64,000 nt of DNA from assembly GCF_016861655.1 (NCBI RefSeq), contig NZ_BOLN01000002.1:1-64000 (forward strand), given 5' to 3'. Shown piece after piece: positions 19,337 to 28,096 of the stretch (the stretch's first letter is position 1; each line of letters starts with the position of its first letter). The notes below the pieces were generated by a model. The model made no database searches. It was given only the letters and a program-made list of their open reading frames with translations, and was not told the origin of the DNA. The stretch is from Levilactobacillus lanxiensis. GTDB taxonomy: Bacteria; Bacillota; Bacilli; Lactobacillales; Lactobacillaceae. A program made the translations under genes and the position numbers.

Positions 19337-20110
19337 ATGATATTGACGACCGTTAAAAAGTTCTACAACTTAATCGTCGTAGGTCTGGCCTTGATTTCGA
19401 TTGGCCTGGCCGTCTTTGACTTCTCCGGGGTCATCGGTATCACCCACTGGCCGTGGTCCGTGCTGGATGACGGGATTCTGGCCTTCTTTACGCTGGATTA
19501 TCTCGTTCGACTGTGGCGGGCGCCTCGCAAATGGGCCTTCTTCCGCCACAACATCTTTGACCTCCTGGCCATCATCCCCCTCAGCACCATCTTCAGCTTC
19601 TTCCGGTTGGCTCGGATCACGCGGCTCTTTCGACTGGTTCGCCTCTTTCGGTTCGTCCGGCTCGTGGGCTTCATTGGCAAGCTCCGTCACACCCTAAAGG
19701 GCTTCCTAAAGACGAATGGCTTCGTCTACCTCCTCTGGGCCTGTACCGCCATTCTGATTCTGGCGGCCACCCTGTATTCCTACGCCGAGCACGTTTCCTG
19801 GGGCGAGGCCCTCTGGTGGGCGATTGCCACCACGACGACGGTCGGCTACGGTGACGTGGCCCCGCATACGGTCATCGGCAAATGTGCGGCCACCCTGTTA
19901 ATGCTGGTGGGCATTGGCTTTATCGGGGCGTTGACCAGTACGATTACCACCTACTTTGCGAACCGCGGACGTGACTCCGAGTATCAGCAGGTCGTTAACC
20001 GCCTGACCACCATCGAGCAACAGAACCAGGAGCTCAGAGACCTCTTGCGTGCGCAACGCTCCAAGACTGACGACACATCCGACAAACACGCTGAAACAGC
20101 TGAAAAATAG
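19337..20110 (+). CDS. Voltage-gated K+ channel (KvAP-like, six segments)
   Basis: A 257-residue membrane protein of the voltage-gated ion channel superfamily. Four segments precede the pore; the S4 helix RLARITRLFRLVRLFRFVRL carries arginine at every third position. The pore helix and filter TTTTVGYGDVAP identify potassium selectivity, followed by S6 (LLMLVGIGFIGALTSTITTYF). The C-terminus is a short coiled coil (LTTIEQQNQELRDLL). GGGGAG lies just before; ATG at 19337 is taken, but a TTG at 19343 has better spacing. It stands alone between terminators. Its physiological role in lactobacilli is not established. Confidence 0.9.
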   Translation: MILTTVKKFYNLIVVGLALISIGLAVFDFSGVIGITHWPWSVLDDGILAFFTLDYLVRLWRAPRKWAFFRHNIFDLLAIIPLSTIFSFFRLARITRLFRLVRLFRFVRLVGFIGKLRHTLKGFLKTNGFVYLLWACTAILILAATLYSYAEHVSWGEALWWAIATTTTVGYGDVAPHTVIGKCAATLLMLVGIGFIGALTSTITTYFANRGRDSEYQQVVNRLTTIEQQNQELRDLLRAQRSKTDDTSDKHAETAEK

Positions 20111-20187
20111 CCCGCTGGAATTGCCGAACCACTTCTCTTCACCCTGACGACAATGATATAATATGGGTTAAAAGGAGTACTGCATTT

Positions 20188-21591
20188 ATGGAAAAACGAA
20201 TTAAAGGTTCATGTACCACTATTTTAGTTGGGAAAAAGGCCTCAATCGACGGCTCAACCATCATTTCACGGAACGACGATGGCCACGAAGCCCTCGACCC
20301 CGAGAAGTTTGTCGTGGTTAACCCCGCTGACCAACCCCGGGATTACCAAGCCGTTATCAGTGGCGTTCAAATCAAGCTGCCTGATAACCCCTTACGTTAC
20401 ACGTCAATTCCTAACTCAATTCTGACCAACGGTATCTGGCCAGCAGCCGGCATCAACAGCGATAACATCGCGATGTCAGCCACTGAAACCATCACCACGA
20501 ACTCCCGCGTCTTGGGCATCGACCCTTACGTTGCCGGTGGAATTGGTGAAGAAGACCTGGTCACCTTAGTTCTGCCATATATCCACAGTGCCAAGGAAGG
20601 GGTCGAACGTTTGGGTGCCCTCCTGAAGGAATTCGGGACCTACGAACCAAACGGCATCGCCTTCTCCGATAACAACGAAATCTGGTGGTTAGAAACCATC
20701 GGTGGTCATCACTGGGCTGCTAAGCGGATTCCAGATGACGCCTACGTGGTTGCCCCTAACCGGATGAACATTGACGACTTTGATTTCAACGCCGATGACA
20801 CACTGGCTTCAGATGACCTGGCTGACATGATTGCCACTTACAACCTGAACCCCGACTTTGACGGCGTTAACCTGCGTCACATCTTTGGGAGTGCGACTGA
20901 CAAGGACACGGTTTACAACAACCCACGTGCTTGGTTCGGTCAAAAGTACTTCACCCCAGACGTTGAACAGGACCCACAAGGTCAAGACCTGCCATTCATT
21001 TGTCACGCCAACCGGAAGATCTCTATTGAAGACGTCAAGTACGTCCTGAGCTCTCATTTCCAAAACACGAAGTATGATGTTTACGGCGACGGCTCCGAAA
21101 GTGACAAGACGAAGTTCCGCCCAATCGGGATCAACCGGAACCACGATGTCCACATTCTGCAAATTCGGAACAACGTGCCCGACAGCATTGCCGGGATTCA
21201 CTGGTTAGCCTTTGGCGCCAACACGTTCAACACGGTCGTACCTTTCTACGCCAACGTTGACGACACCCCAGCTGCCTACAAGGATGCTGATGGCACCTTC
21301 AACATGAACCACATGTACTGGTTGAGCTGCACCACGGCCCTCTTGGGTGACACGGACTTCGACCTGTACGAAGACTTCCGGAACACCTTTGCCTTAGACG
21401 CCATGGGTGCCTACCGTAAGATTCAAAACGACACGGATGCCGCAATTGCTAACGGCGCCGACGTGAAGATTTTAAAGGATGCTAACGAAAAATTGTCCAA
21501 CGAATCCTTCACCCGTCAAACCAAGTTGCTTGGCGACATGGTGACCTTTGGTTCCGAACACATGAAGTTACGTTACAACCTAAACGACTAA
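20188..21591 (+). CDS. pepD: Dipeptidase, family C69
   Basis: A 467-residue cytoplasmic Ntn-hydrolase dipeptidase of the PepD/PepDA family. The nucleophile Cys9 (KGSCTTILVGKKAS) becomes N-terminal only after processing of a short propeptide. Conserved DGSTIISRNDDGHEA and NEIWWLETIGGHHWAA follow. Length is typical. It completes degradation of peptides brought in by Opp and trimmed by PepN. A TATAAT box lies at 20157-20162 and AAAAGGAG precedes the ATG. A terminator follows closely, so it is monocistronic. Confidence 0.93.
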   Translation: MEKRIKGSCTTILVGKKASIDGSTIISRNDDGHEALDPEKFVVVNPADQPRDYQAVISGVQIKLPDNPLRYTSIPNSILTNGIWPAAGINSDNIAMSATETITTNSRVLGIDPYVAGGIGEEDLVTLVLPYIHSAKEGVERLGALLKEFGTYEPNGIAFSDNNEIWWLETIGGHHWAAKRIPDDAYVVAPNRMNIDDFDFNADDTLASDDLADMIATYNLNPDFDGVNLRHIFGSATDKDTVYNNPRAWFGQKYFTPDVEQDPQGQDLPFICHANRKISIEDVKYVLSSHFQNTKYDVYGDGSESDKTKFRPIGINRNHDVHILQIRNNVPDSIAGIHWLAFGANTFNTVVPFYANVDDTPAAYKDADGTFNMNHMYWLSCTTALLGDTDFDLYEDFRNTFALDAMGAYRKIQNDTDAAIANGADVKILKDANEKLSNESFTRQTKLLGDMVTFGSEHMKLRYNLND

Positions 21592-21602
21592 TTAATCTGA
21601 TT

Positions 21603-21633
21603 GAGAGTCTGGGATTTTTCCAGGCTCTTTTTC
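21603..21633 (+). terminator. pepD terminator
   Basis: GAGAGTCTGG pairs with CCAGGCTCTT across a T-rich loop and TTTTT follows. Confidence 0.8.
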
Positions 21634-21694
21634 TATTTCAAGTGATTCTTGCAAGTATACCTGGCCCCCACCGAAATAACTAGCGAACACCGGC

Positions 21695-21760
21695 AAAAAA
21701 GGGAAAGAATCGTTTTAACCCGCGAGCCATTGCAGGCAAAAACGATTCTGTCCCTTTTTT
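21695..21760 (-). terminator. Long bidirectional terminator-like hairpin
   Basis: AAAAAAGGGAAAGAATCGTTTT pairs with AAAACGATTCTGTCCCTTTTTT, about 21 bp around a 22-base loop. It lies between convergent genes and probably ends the minus-strand NlpC/P60-like transcript. Confidence 0.8.
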
Positions 21761-21779
21761 ACTTAGGCGCTGGTGTCAG

Positions 21780-22856
21780 TTAGAATTTTAACTCATACGC
21801 AAACGCCAATTTCTTATAGTAATCTTGCTCGATAAAGTCCGTGGGCTTGACCTCACCGTCTCGCTTATCAAAGTAGGCGACACCCGCCAACTTGAGCATC
21901 TTGTAGACAAACTGCGAACAAAAGAGAATATTGGGCTTCGCCGAGTGCTTCGAAACCAGGCCCACCATGTTGTAGGCACTGCCTTCCCGGTTAATTTCCG
22001 CAATCTTATCAATCACGAACTGCTTCTGTGCGCGCGTCACCGGCAAACTGTAGACCAAGAGTGACGCGCCCTGTTTCTGGTGAAAAAACTCCAGCGTCTC
22101 CGCGTTCATTCCCGGCGGATAGACATTGTCCCCACCGTTGTACGAAATAATCGTGGCCAGGTCGCGGTCAAATGCCAGCGACACGTGATTGAACTGTTTG
22201 CGCGTAACCACCGAGATCATTTCACTAGCGGCGCTCCCGGTATTGGACACGGCCAGGTACAGGTGCTCATCGGCTAGCGTCGCGGTGGCGGCCGCAAAGT
22301 AGTCGTCCGTCAACGTGCCATGATTGATGTACCGCACGGAACTGTGACGTGGCAGGTCCGCCAATATCGTTTTCAAATGGTCAACGGACACCTTGTCTTT
22401 GGCGGCCGTCGCATCGTTCATCAGGTCGCTCAATTTGTCAGCGCTCTGCCGCAGCTCATCGAAGCTGACCGTTGCCGCCTCTTCGACCGTCGGCAGGTAA
22501 AAGGCTACCTGATTGTTGGTCGTCACGAAGCGTTCGACCCAGAGCGGCAACAACACGATGACGACCCCGATGATTTTTTCGGGAAAGTACACGAATGACC
22601 AACCGCGGTCCGGAAAGACCACGACCGAGACAAAGATAATCTGTAACGCCATCAAGAGGCCGTAAACCGCCGTCAGCCCCCATTTAGCCAGTCGCGGAAA
22701 CTGCGCCAACCATGTCCGCAGAATCATCATCGCGGCTAAGTAGATGTACACCAAAATTAGCATTGGTTGGTTCGCAAATAAATACAGGCAGACCAGCAAC
22801 AGCCAGCCCATCCCCCGAATCCGAATAGATTGAAAATAATCGACGAGTTCTCTCAC
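21780..22856 (-). CDS. Membrane-anchored YiiX/NlpC-P60-like cysteine hydrolase
   Basis: A 358-residue protein with three or four N-terminal membrane segments (MGWLLLVCLYLF, LILVYIYLAAMMIL, WGLTAVYGLLMALQIIFVSV, IIGVVIVLLPLWV) followed by a linker and a C-terminal permuted papain-fold domain. The likely catalytic His is in FNHVSLAFD and the Cys in NILFCSQFVYKML, the order seen in YiiX/LRAT-like enzymes. The substrate is unknown; amide or thioester bonds are possible. I chose the GTG at 22856, preceded by GAAGGG. The open frame runs on to 23012, but that extension lies in a truncated SIR repeat and is not protein-like. A long terminator follows. Confidence 0.7.
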   Translation of the reverse strand: MRELVDYFQSIRIRGMGWLLLVCLYLFANQPMLILVYIYLAAMMILRTWLAQFPRLAKWGLTAVYGLLMALQIIFVSVVVFPDRGWSFVYFPEKIIGVVIVLLPLWVERFVTTNNQVAFYLPTVEEAATVSFDELRQSADKLSDLMNDATAAKDKVSVDHLKTILADLPRHSSVRYINHGTLTDDYFAAATATLADEHLYLAVSNTGSAASEMISVVTRKQFNHVSLAFDRDLATIISYNGGDNVYPPGMNAETLEFFHQKQGASLLVYSLPVTRAQKQFVIDKIAEINREGSAYNMVGLVSKHSAKPNILFCSQFVYKMLKLAGVAYFDKRDGEVKPTDFIEQDYYKKLAFAYELKF

Positions 22857-22906
22857 GCCATGCCCTTCTTCCACAGTTGTTGTGCAAATCAGTCTTGTGT
22901 TACTGT

Positions 22907-22988
22907 CGTTCCCGGCGGTGGGGAACGGTTCCAGCCTGAGGGGCGGTCTGCCACCTCGCCTTGAAACCTTGATCCCCCTCTGGTCACT
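22907..22988 (-). repeat. SIR element 5 (internally deleted)
   Basis: Read on the minus strand it has GTGACCAGAGG, then jumps to GGTTTCAAGGCGAGGTGG, CAGACCGCCCCTCAGGCTGG and CCGCCGGGAACG. The CTGTGTCGGTGG hairpin block is missing. It creates a false N-terminal extension on the neighbouring ORF. Confidence 0.75.
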
Positions 22989-23089
22989 TAAACTGGTCTG
23001 ATTTAAACACAATTTTTTTATACATTCTATCTACTAGCAATAACTCATTGTAGTATACCATACGCCCCATCTCCCCCTATCCAGAGCCG

Positions 23090-23121
23090 AAAAAGCCCCC
23101 ACCATTTCTGATGAGGGCTTC
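23090..23121 (-). terminator. pepN terminator
   Basis: Minus strand GAAGCCCTCA pairs with TGGGGGCTTT and is followed by TTTTC. Confidence 0.8.
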
Positions 23122-23140
23122 CGTTTCATTCAGTTAAGCT

Positions 23141-25672
23141 TTACTTTACCGTCTTGGCAACCGCAGCGTTCACGGCATCCTTTTCGGCTTCGACCAGGTC
23201 AACGCGACTCTCGATGACCTTGGTGTCCATCTTAATTTCTCGGGTTAAGCCTGGGGTGTTGATCTTAGGTTCGAAGAAGGCCTTGAACTCAGCCAACCGT
23301 TCTGGCGTGTGGAAGACGCCCGTCGTCACGGTGATGTAGGTGGTGAATTCCATGTCGCCACCGACCGTGTCTTCGAGCCATTGCCAGTCGTTCCGTAACC
23401 AATCCCATGCCGCCTGTTGACCCTTGTGGGCTAACACGCCACGGTACCATGCCCGTAAGTCTTGTGGCTTGATGGTGTCGGCATCTTCGAACGCGTTGAT
23501 CAATTGTTTGATCAAGTCAGCGTCCGGCGTGGTTGGTAAGGCTGCAGCGATGTCGGCCTTGTAGCTGGCGTCGCTGGACTTCCGGTAGTCGTTCAACAAT
23601 TGGGCAAACAAGTCGGCGTTCCCGAAGTTTTCCACCTCGTTCGCCAAAATGTAGACCCGTACGGCAGCTGGCAAACTAGCTAACTTGTCCTGGTTCGCCG
23701 TGAAGATGGCGTGAGCGGCCTGTAACGTGGCTGGTTCCTTGGCGTACAGCGCAGCGTTTAAAATCGTTGGCCGTGTCAACTGGTCGTCGTTGGATTCGCC
23801 AGCTTGTGGTAACCACCCTAACCGATCAGCCTGTGGCGCACTTAATTTACCAAACAAGGCCCGTAATTGGGCTTCTTCGGTCGAACCAGGCGTCACGAAC
23901 TTCCGCAGGTTGTTGGCAACACCGTAGAGCACGTCGTTGACCACAGCGGAGTGGCTCTTAGCGAACCGTGGCAGTAATGGCACGATGTCCGCGTAAGAAA
24001 TTTGCCGACCTTCCGCGAGTAAACGCAGGTCTTGTAACAATTGTAACTGCGTGATGGCGTCCAGAGACTCCAAGTTGTCCAGGATGTCTTGCAACAAGGT
24101 GGCGTCGTACTTCACGATGAAGTGGGAGTTGTTCCCGACGTTCAACCGGAAAGGTTCGCCGCTGGTCTGACGCAACGTAGCGTAATCGCCTAACGTGGCA
24201 TCGGTGTCCGCGAAAATGGCTGGGGCAGCGTCGTAGTTGCTGTTCAATGGCACTTGCCATTGACGGCCAGCGTCCTTGCCCTCACCCACGAAGAATTGTT
24301 GTTGGTGGATGGTCAATTTACCATCGACGACTGCGGCGGAAACAACGGGGTAACCGGGTTGTTCGAGCCAAGAGGTCATGATAGCGCCGACGTTCATGCC
24401 GGAAGCGGCCCCCAGAGCGGCCCAGAGGTCGGCCCCGGTGGCGTTGCCGTAGTGGTGCGTGGCGAAGTAGTTCTTCAAGCCGGCACGTAAGGCGTCGTCA
24501 CCGATCAAGGCACGGACCATGACCAGCATCCGCGCACCCTTGGCGTAGACGATGGCACTGTCGAACAGCGCGTCAATTTCGGCGGGATCTTCAACCTGCA
24601 CGTGAACGGATTGGACACCGTCCGTGGCATCCCGTTGGAGGGCCATTGGGGCTTCACCGGTTTGGAAGGATTCCCAGATATGCCAGTCGGGTTCGATGGC
24701 GTTGATGGCCACGTATTCCATCATGTTGGCAAAACTTTCGTTCAACCAGAGGTCATCCCACCACTTCATAGTAACCAGGTCACCGAACCATTGGTGAGCC
24801 AATTCGTGGGCAATAACCGTGGCCACGCGTTGCTTGGTTTCAAATGACGTGTTGTCGGGATCTAACAGTAAGTAGGCTTCCCGGTACGTGACCAGGCCCC
24901 AGTTTTCCATGGCGCCGGCTGAGAAGTCTGGTAAGGCCAGTTGCCAGGAATGTGGGAGTGGATATGGCGTTTGGTAGAAGTCTTCGTAGAATTCAATCGA
25001 GCGCTTGGCAATGTCTAAGGCAAAGTCGAGTTCCTTGGCCTGGTGCGCCTTGGTGGCAAAAACACCGACCTTGACGCCACTCTTGGTGGTCGTCAGCTTG
25101 CTCTGCATATCCCCGAAAGCAAAGGCAATCAGGTAAGACGACATGCGAACCGTGGTGTCAAAATAGTGAACACCATCAACTGTCTTAACTTCAGGCATGT
25201 TGCTGATGATGGTTTCGCCGTCACGCTCGTCGAACTTGATTGCCAGGTCAAACGTGGCCTTGGCCTCGGGTTCGTCGATACATGGGAAGGCTTGGCGAGC
25301 AGCGGTCGTTTCAAACTGCGTCCCAATCAATTGTTTCTTCTCCCCATTTAACTCGTAGTAGGAGGGGTAAATCCCCATCATGCTGTCGGTCAATGGTGCG
25401 GTGAAGTCAATGGCTACCGTGGTCTCGCCGGTCTTGCCCAGGTCGATGTGGATGCCTTCGGACTCGTCATCAAAGGTGAATGGCACGTCCTTGCCATCGG
25501 CTTTAACGGCGCTGATGGTCATGTATTTCTGGTGAATGGCGATGCTCGTCTCTTTGGCGTCACCAGTGATGGTGGACGTCCCAGAGATCAGCTTGGTCGC
25601 ACGGTTGATATCAAGGTAAACGTTGTAATGCGTTGGTTGAAACAGTGCATAAAAATGTGTGGATTCTGCCAT
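23141..25672 (-). CDS. pepN: Aminopeptidase N (lysyl aminopeptidase)
   Basis: An 843-residue cytoplasmic M1 zinc metallopeptidase that removes N-terminal residues from imported peptides. It has the exopeptidase motif GAMENWG, the zinc site HELAHQWFGDLVTMKWWDDL with the third ligand in WLNESFANMMEY, and a C-terminal ERAP1-like helical domain (residues from about 520). Full length for the lactobacillar enzyme. AAGGAG lies 7-8 bases before the ATG. No signal peptide. Together with Opp, PepD and GlnPHQ in this window it shows dependence on peptide nitrogen. Confidence 0.97.
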   Translation of the reverse strand: MAESTHFYALFQPTHYNVYLDINRATKLISGTSTITGDAKETSIAIHQKYMTISAVKADGKDVPFTFDDESEGIHIDLGKTGETTVAIDFTAPLTDSMMGIYPSYYELNGEKKQLIGTQFETTAARQAFPCIDEPEAKATFDLAIKFDERDGETIISNMPEVKTVDGVHYFDTTVRMSSYLIAFAFGDMQSKLTTTKSGVKVGVFATKAHQAKELDFALDIAKRSIEFYEDFYQTPYPLPHSWQLALPDFSAGAMENWGLVTYREAYLLLDPDNTSFETKQRVATVIAHELAHQWFGDLVTMKWWDDLWLNESFANMMEYVAINAIEPDWHIWESFQTGEAPMALQRDATDGVQSVHVQVEDPAEIDALFDSAIVYAKGARMLVMVRALIGDDALRAGLKNYFATHHYGNATGADLWAALGAASGMNVGAIMTSWLEQPGYPVVSAAVVDGKLTIHQQQFFVGEGKDAGRQWQVPLNSNYDAAPAIFADTDATLGDYATLRQTSGEPFRLNVGNNSHFIVKYDATLLQDILDNLESLDAITQLQLLQDLRLLAEGRQISYADIVPLLPRFAKSHSAVVNDVLYGVANNLRKFVTPGSTEEAQLRALFGKLSAPQADRLGWLPQAGESNDDQLTRPTILNAALYAKEPATLQAAHAIFTANQDKLASLPAAVRVYILANEVENFGNADLFAQLLNDYRKSSDASYKADIAAALPTTPDADLIKQLINAFEDADTIKPQDLRAWYRGVLAHKGQQAAWDWLRNDWQWLEDTVGGDMEFTTYITVTTGVFHTPERLAEFKAFFEPKINTPGLTREIKMDTKVIESRVDLVEAEKDAVNAAVAKTVK

Positions 25673-25749
25673 AGTTTTCTCCTTAAATTCTTAGAATAAA
25701 CCCATTATACGACAATTATTTGCGGGGCGCCACGAATCACGCGACGAGA

Positions 25750-26232
25750 TTACCGATTCCCCCGTTTGATCCAGTCCTCGACCGCCGTGCCGGTGATGGC
25801 ACTGGTGAAACGCTGGCTGGGTCCCCAATTGATGGCGGGATAGTCCGTGGTCAGCTTGGCCGTCGACTTGGTGATGGGTGTCTCGCCAGAGGTGCAGAAC
25901 TGCCGGACGTCCTTGCAACGGAAGAAGCCGGTCTCCAGCAAGGTGTTGATGACGTGTGGGACCTGGCCCCACCAGAGGGGTGAGCCCAGGTAAATCCTGT
26001 CGGCGTTGGCAATCAGCGTCTTGTCTGGCACCACAATGGCTGGCCGCGACGTCTCGTCATGGGTCTCCAGTGAGGTCCGACTTGTCGGATCCTGATAGTC
26101 AAGGTCGGCCGGCGTGTAGGGTTGCTCGGCCTGAAGTTGAACGAGTTGCGCACCCGTCACGGCCGCAATCTTCTGGGCCACGGCAGCGGTGTGTCCAGTA
26201 TTAGAAAAGTAGATAATCACTTGTTTTGACAT
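25750..26232 (-). CDS. Flavodoxin 1
   Basis: A 160-residue flavodoxin-fold protein. FMN phosphate loop FSNTGHTAAVAQKIA is at residues 8-22, and YLGSPLWWGQVPHVINTLLE and FCTSGETPITKS form the isoalloxazine loops. It is of the flavodoxin_4 type common in Lactobacillus and may act as an electron carrier or NAD(P)H-linked reductase. I chose ATG at 26232 (AGGAGG at 7 bases); a longer in-frame start at 26304 lacks this. It is a paralogue of the flavodoxin at 26896-27372, with one small secreted protein between them. Confidence 0.88.
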   Translation of the reverse strand: MSKQVIIYFSNTGHTAAVAQKIAAVTGAQLVQLQAEQPYTPADLDYQDPTSRTSLETHDETSRPAIVVPDKTLIANADRIYLGSPLWWGQVPHVINTLLETGFFRCKDVRQFCTSGETPITKSTAKLTTDYPAINWGPSQRFTSAITGTAVEDWIKRGNR

Positions 26233-26292
26233 GTAAAATCCTCCTGTGGTTGGATTTTTCTCTCTGTCTTTATTATACGACCATTTCTTGGC

Positions 26293-26322
26293 AAAAAAAC
26301 ACAATCCGATTGGGGATTGTGT
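26293..26322 (-). terminator. Terminator after the small secreted protein
   Basis: Minus strand ACACAATCC pairs with GGATTGTGT and is followed by TTTTTTT. Confidence 0.85.
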
Positions 26323-26340
26323 TGGTGTTGAACTGAATTT

Positions 26341-26754
26341 TTATTTGGCACGGTGCATGATAATGTCGCCGCCCATTTGTTGGCCGAAATCGAGCTTCTT
26401 GCCCTGACGACTTAAAAAATTCCACTTCGTAAACAGCGCATCCCCGTGCAGCGTGACAATATCCTTACTGTACTGAAAGGCGTTGATCTTATGGATTTTA
26501 TGATCATAACCCGTATCTGAAGGCAAGTAACCCTTCATCTGCCACTTGGCAGTCTTTTTGTAAACCACTAACTTCATGCTGGGTAGCCACATGTTCTTCT
26601 TGATATGCGGCTTTTTATTGTACTGGGGTTTCGTTACCCAGGTGCCCCGCATGGCCTTTGGAATCACCTTAACCTTAGCACTGGCGGGTACGGTCATCAC
26701 CGGTGCTAAAACGACTAGTGTTAACAAAGATACCCCAACTTGTTTGAACGTCAT
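26341..26754 (-). CDS. Small secreted protein A (PKxxRGxW family)
   Basis: A 137-residue exported protein of unknown function. Residues 1-26 are a signal peptide (FKQVGVSLLTLVVLAPVMTV, then PASA-K). The mature part begins VIPKAMRGTWVTKPQYNKK and is basic, with many Lys, His and Trp. PKAMRGTW is shared with three other small secreted proteins in this window, so it belongs to a local paralogous group. The GxW reminds one of the lipocalin N-terminal motif; that is only a suggestion. ATG at 26754 has GGAGGAG before it. It has its own terminator. Confidence 0.7.
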   Translation of the reverse strand: MTFKQVGVSLLTLVVLAPVMTVPASAKVKVIPKAMRGTWVTKPQYNKKPHIKKNMWLPSMKLVVYKKTAKWQMKGYLPSDTGYDHKIHKINAFQYSKDIVTLHGDALFTKWNFLSRQGKKLDFGQQMGGDIIMHRAK

Positions 26755-26895
26755 CTGAATCGCTCCTCCACTATGTATTCGGTACAAGCCCAGAATAGCA
26801 CGGTGAACCTCGCGATTACCAGTGTTGTGGCGCACAATTTGTGGGGTTTTACTTTCTAGTTAAAGAGACGACAGCCATTGACGTATTCGCCGTAG

Positions 26896-27372
26896 TTAGT
26901 CTTCTTCCGCCCAGTCACGAATCTCATCCGCGGTCAGACTGGTGGCGAAACGACGGCCGGCATGCCAATCAATGTGCGGATAATTTGCCCGTAACCGTTC
27001 AACTGCCTCGGCGATTGGCGTCGACCCAGATGTGCAGAAAGGATGAACCGCCTTGCCGGTCAAATCCAAACTGTCGAGGAGCGTGTTGATTTCCCGTGGC
27101 ACGGTCGCCCACCAGAGTGGGAAACCCAGGTAGATGACGTCGGCTGCCGCAATCGGTGCCGGATCAATCGCCTCAATGGCTGGCCGCACCTTTCCGGCGT
27201 GCATCTCATGATAACTCCGGCTGGCTGGGTCCTCCCAGTCTAAATCGGCCGGTGTATAGTCTTCCTTGGCGTGAACCCCAATGAGCTTAGAGCCCGTCGT
27301 AACCGCAATCTGTTCAGCGATAGCCTGGGTAGTCCCAGTATTTGAAAAGTACATGACAACTGATTGCCCCAT
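26896..27372 (-). CDS. Flavodoxin 2
   Basis: A 158-residue paralogue of the flavodoxin at 25750-26232. FMN loop YFSNTGTTQAIAEQIA, then YLGFPLWWATVPREINTLLD and PFCTSGSTPIAEA. Length and motif spacing are the same. GGGGGAA precedes the ATG. The acidic C-terminus (DEIRDWAEED) differs from the basic end of flavodoxin 1, suggesting different partners. Confidence 0.88.
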   Translation of the reverse strand: MGQSVVMYFSNTGTTQAIAEQIAVTTGSKLIGVHAKEDYTPADLDWEDPASRSYHEMHAGKVRPAIEAIDPAPIAAADVIYLGFPLWWATVPREINTLLDSLDLTGKAVHPFCTSGSTPIAEAVERLRANYPHIDWHAGRRFATSLTADEIRDWAEED

Positions 27373-27546
27373 TAGTCATTCCCCCGTTTTATAAATAGCA
27401 TTCTAACTTAGTTATACACCCTTTTAGTCCGTCTGTGGTCATCCCTGCGAAAGATTCCAAAACTGAGTGATGGCGTATACGTTTTGAGTATGAGGGTTGA
27501 CGCATTTATGGACTACATGGGGGTTGGGGAGGTGACTAAGCTATCT

Positions 27547-27582
27547 AAAAAATCGCCGCCAATTTTTGAATTGACGACGATA
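27547..27582 (-). terminator. Terminator of the secreted-protein operon
   Basis: Minus strand ATCGTCGTCAATT pairs imperfectly with AATTGGCGGCGAT and is followed by TTTTTTAG. The rest of the spacer 27373-27546 shows nothing clear. Confidence 0.65.
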
Positions 27583-27595
27583 AGATACAGCTAGT

Positions 27596-28054
27596 CTACT
27601 TTTTGTAGAAATAAGTTCTCTGCGGCGTACCATCACCAAAATGATTTAGGAAAACTAGCGCCGTCTTCCCCTTATGGTTCACTTTTTTAATCGTTTCAGC
27701 AAACAAACTATTCATGCGATACCAACTGATTCGCCAGGTTCCCGCGTGCTTACCTTTCTTGACGCTAAGGTCACTGTGGTTGTAGTAATGTGATTTCTTC
27801 TTGCCGGACCATTTAGCCAGCGTCTCTTTCTTGCCATGATAATTAGACTTGTAGTCGTACACGTATTTCGAAATCTTAAGCGTGTGAATGTTGGCGGAAT
27901 CTTCATCATCAACGCACACCCAGGTTCCTCTGAATGATTTGGGCATCGTTGTGTAGTGAATCTTCGCTTCAGCCGTCGTGTTCGGAGTCGCAACGCCGCC
28001 TAGGGCTAGACCCGCCGCTACTGCCATGGTTGAAAAAATCAATTTAGATTTCAT
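27596..28054 (-). CDS. Small secreted protein B (PKxxRGxW family)
   Basis: A 152-residue exported protein of unknown function. A signal peptide covers residues 1-30 (cleavage after TTAEA). The mature start KIHYTTMPKSFRGTWVCV, the middle WSGKKKSHYYNHSDLSVKKG and the end NHFGDGTPQRTYFYKK are close to protein E (29778-30251). It is the last gene of a minus-strand run, with 42 bases between it and the gene upstream. It is strongly basic, which would favour binding to teichoic acids; that is inference. Confidence 0.75.
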   Translation of the reverse strand: MKSKLIFSTMAVAAGLALGGVATPNTTAEAKIHYTTMPKSFRGTWVCVDDEDSANIHTLKISKYVYDYKSNYHGKKETLAKWSGKKKSHYYNHSDLSVKKGKHAGTWRISWYRMNSLFAETIKKVNHKGKTALVFLNHFGDGTPQRTYFYKK

Positions 28055-28096
28055 AATATCTATCGCTCCCTTACTAAATTTGGTGACTGTTGTTGC

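Noticed and set aside
22857-23012. N-terminal extension of the NlpC/P60-like protein
   Set aside because: The extension is translated SIR repeat. A GTG at 22856 with GAAGGG is the more likely start.
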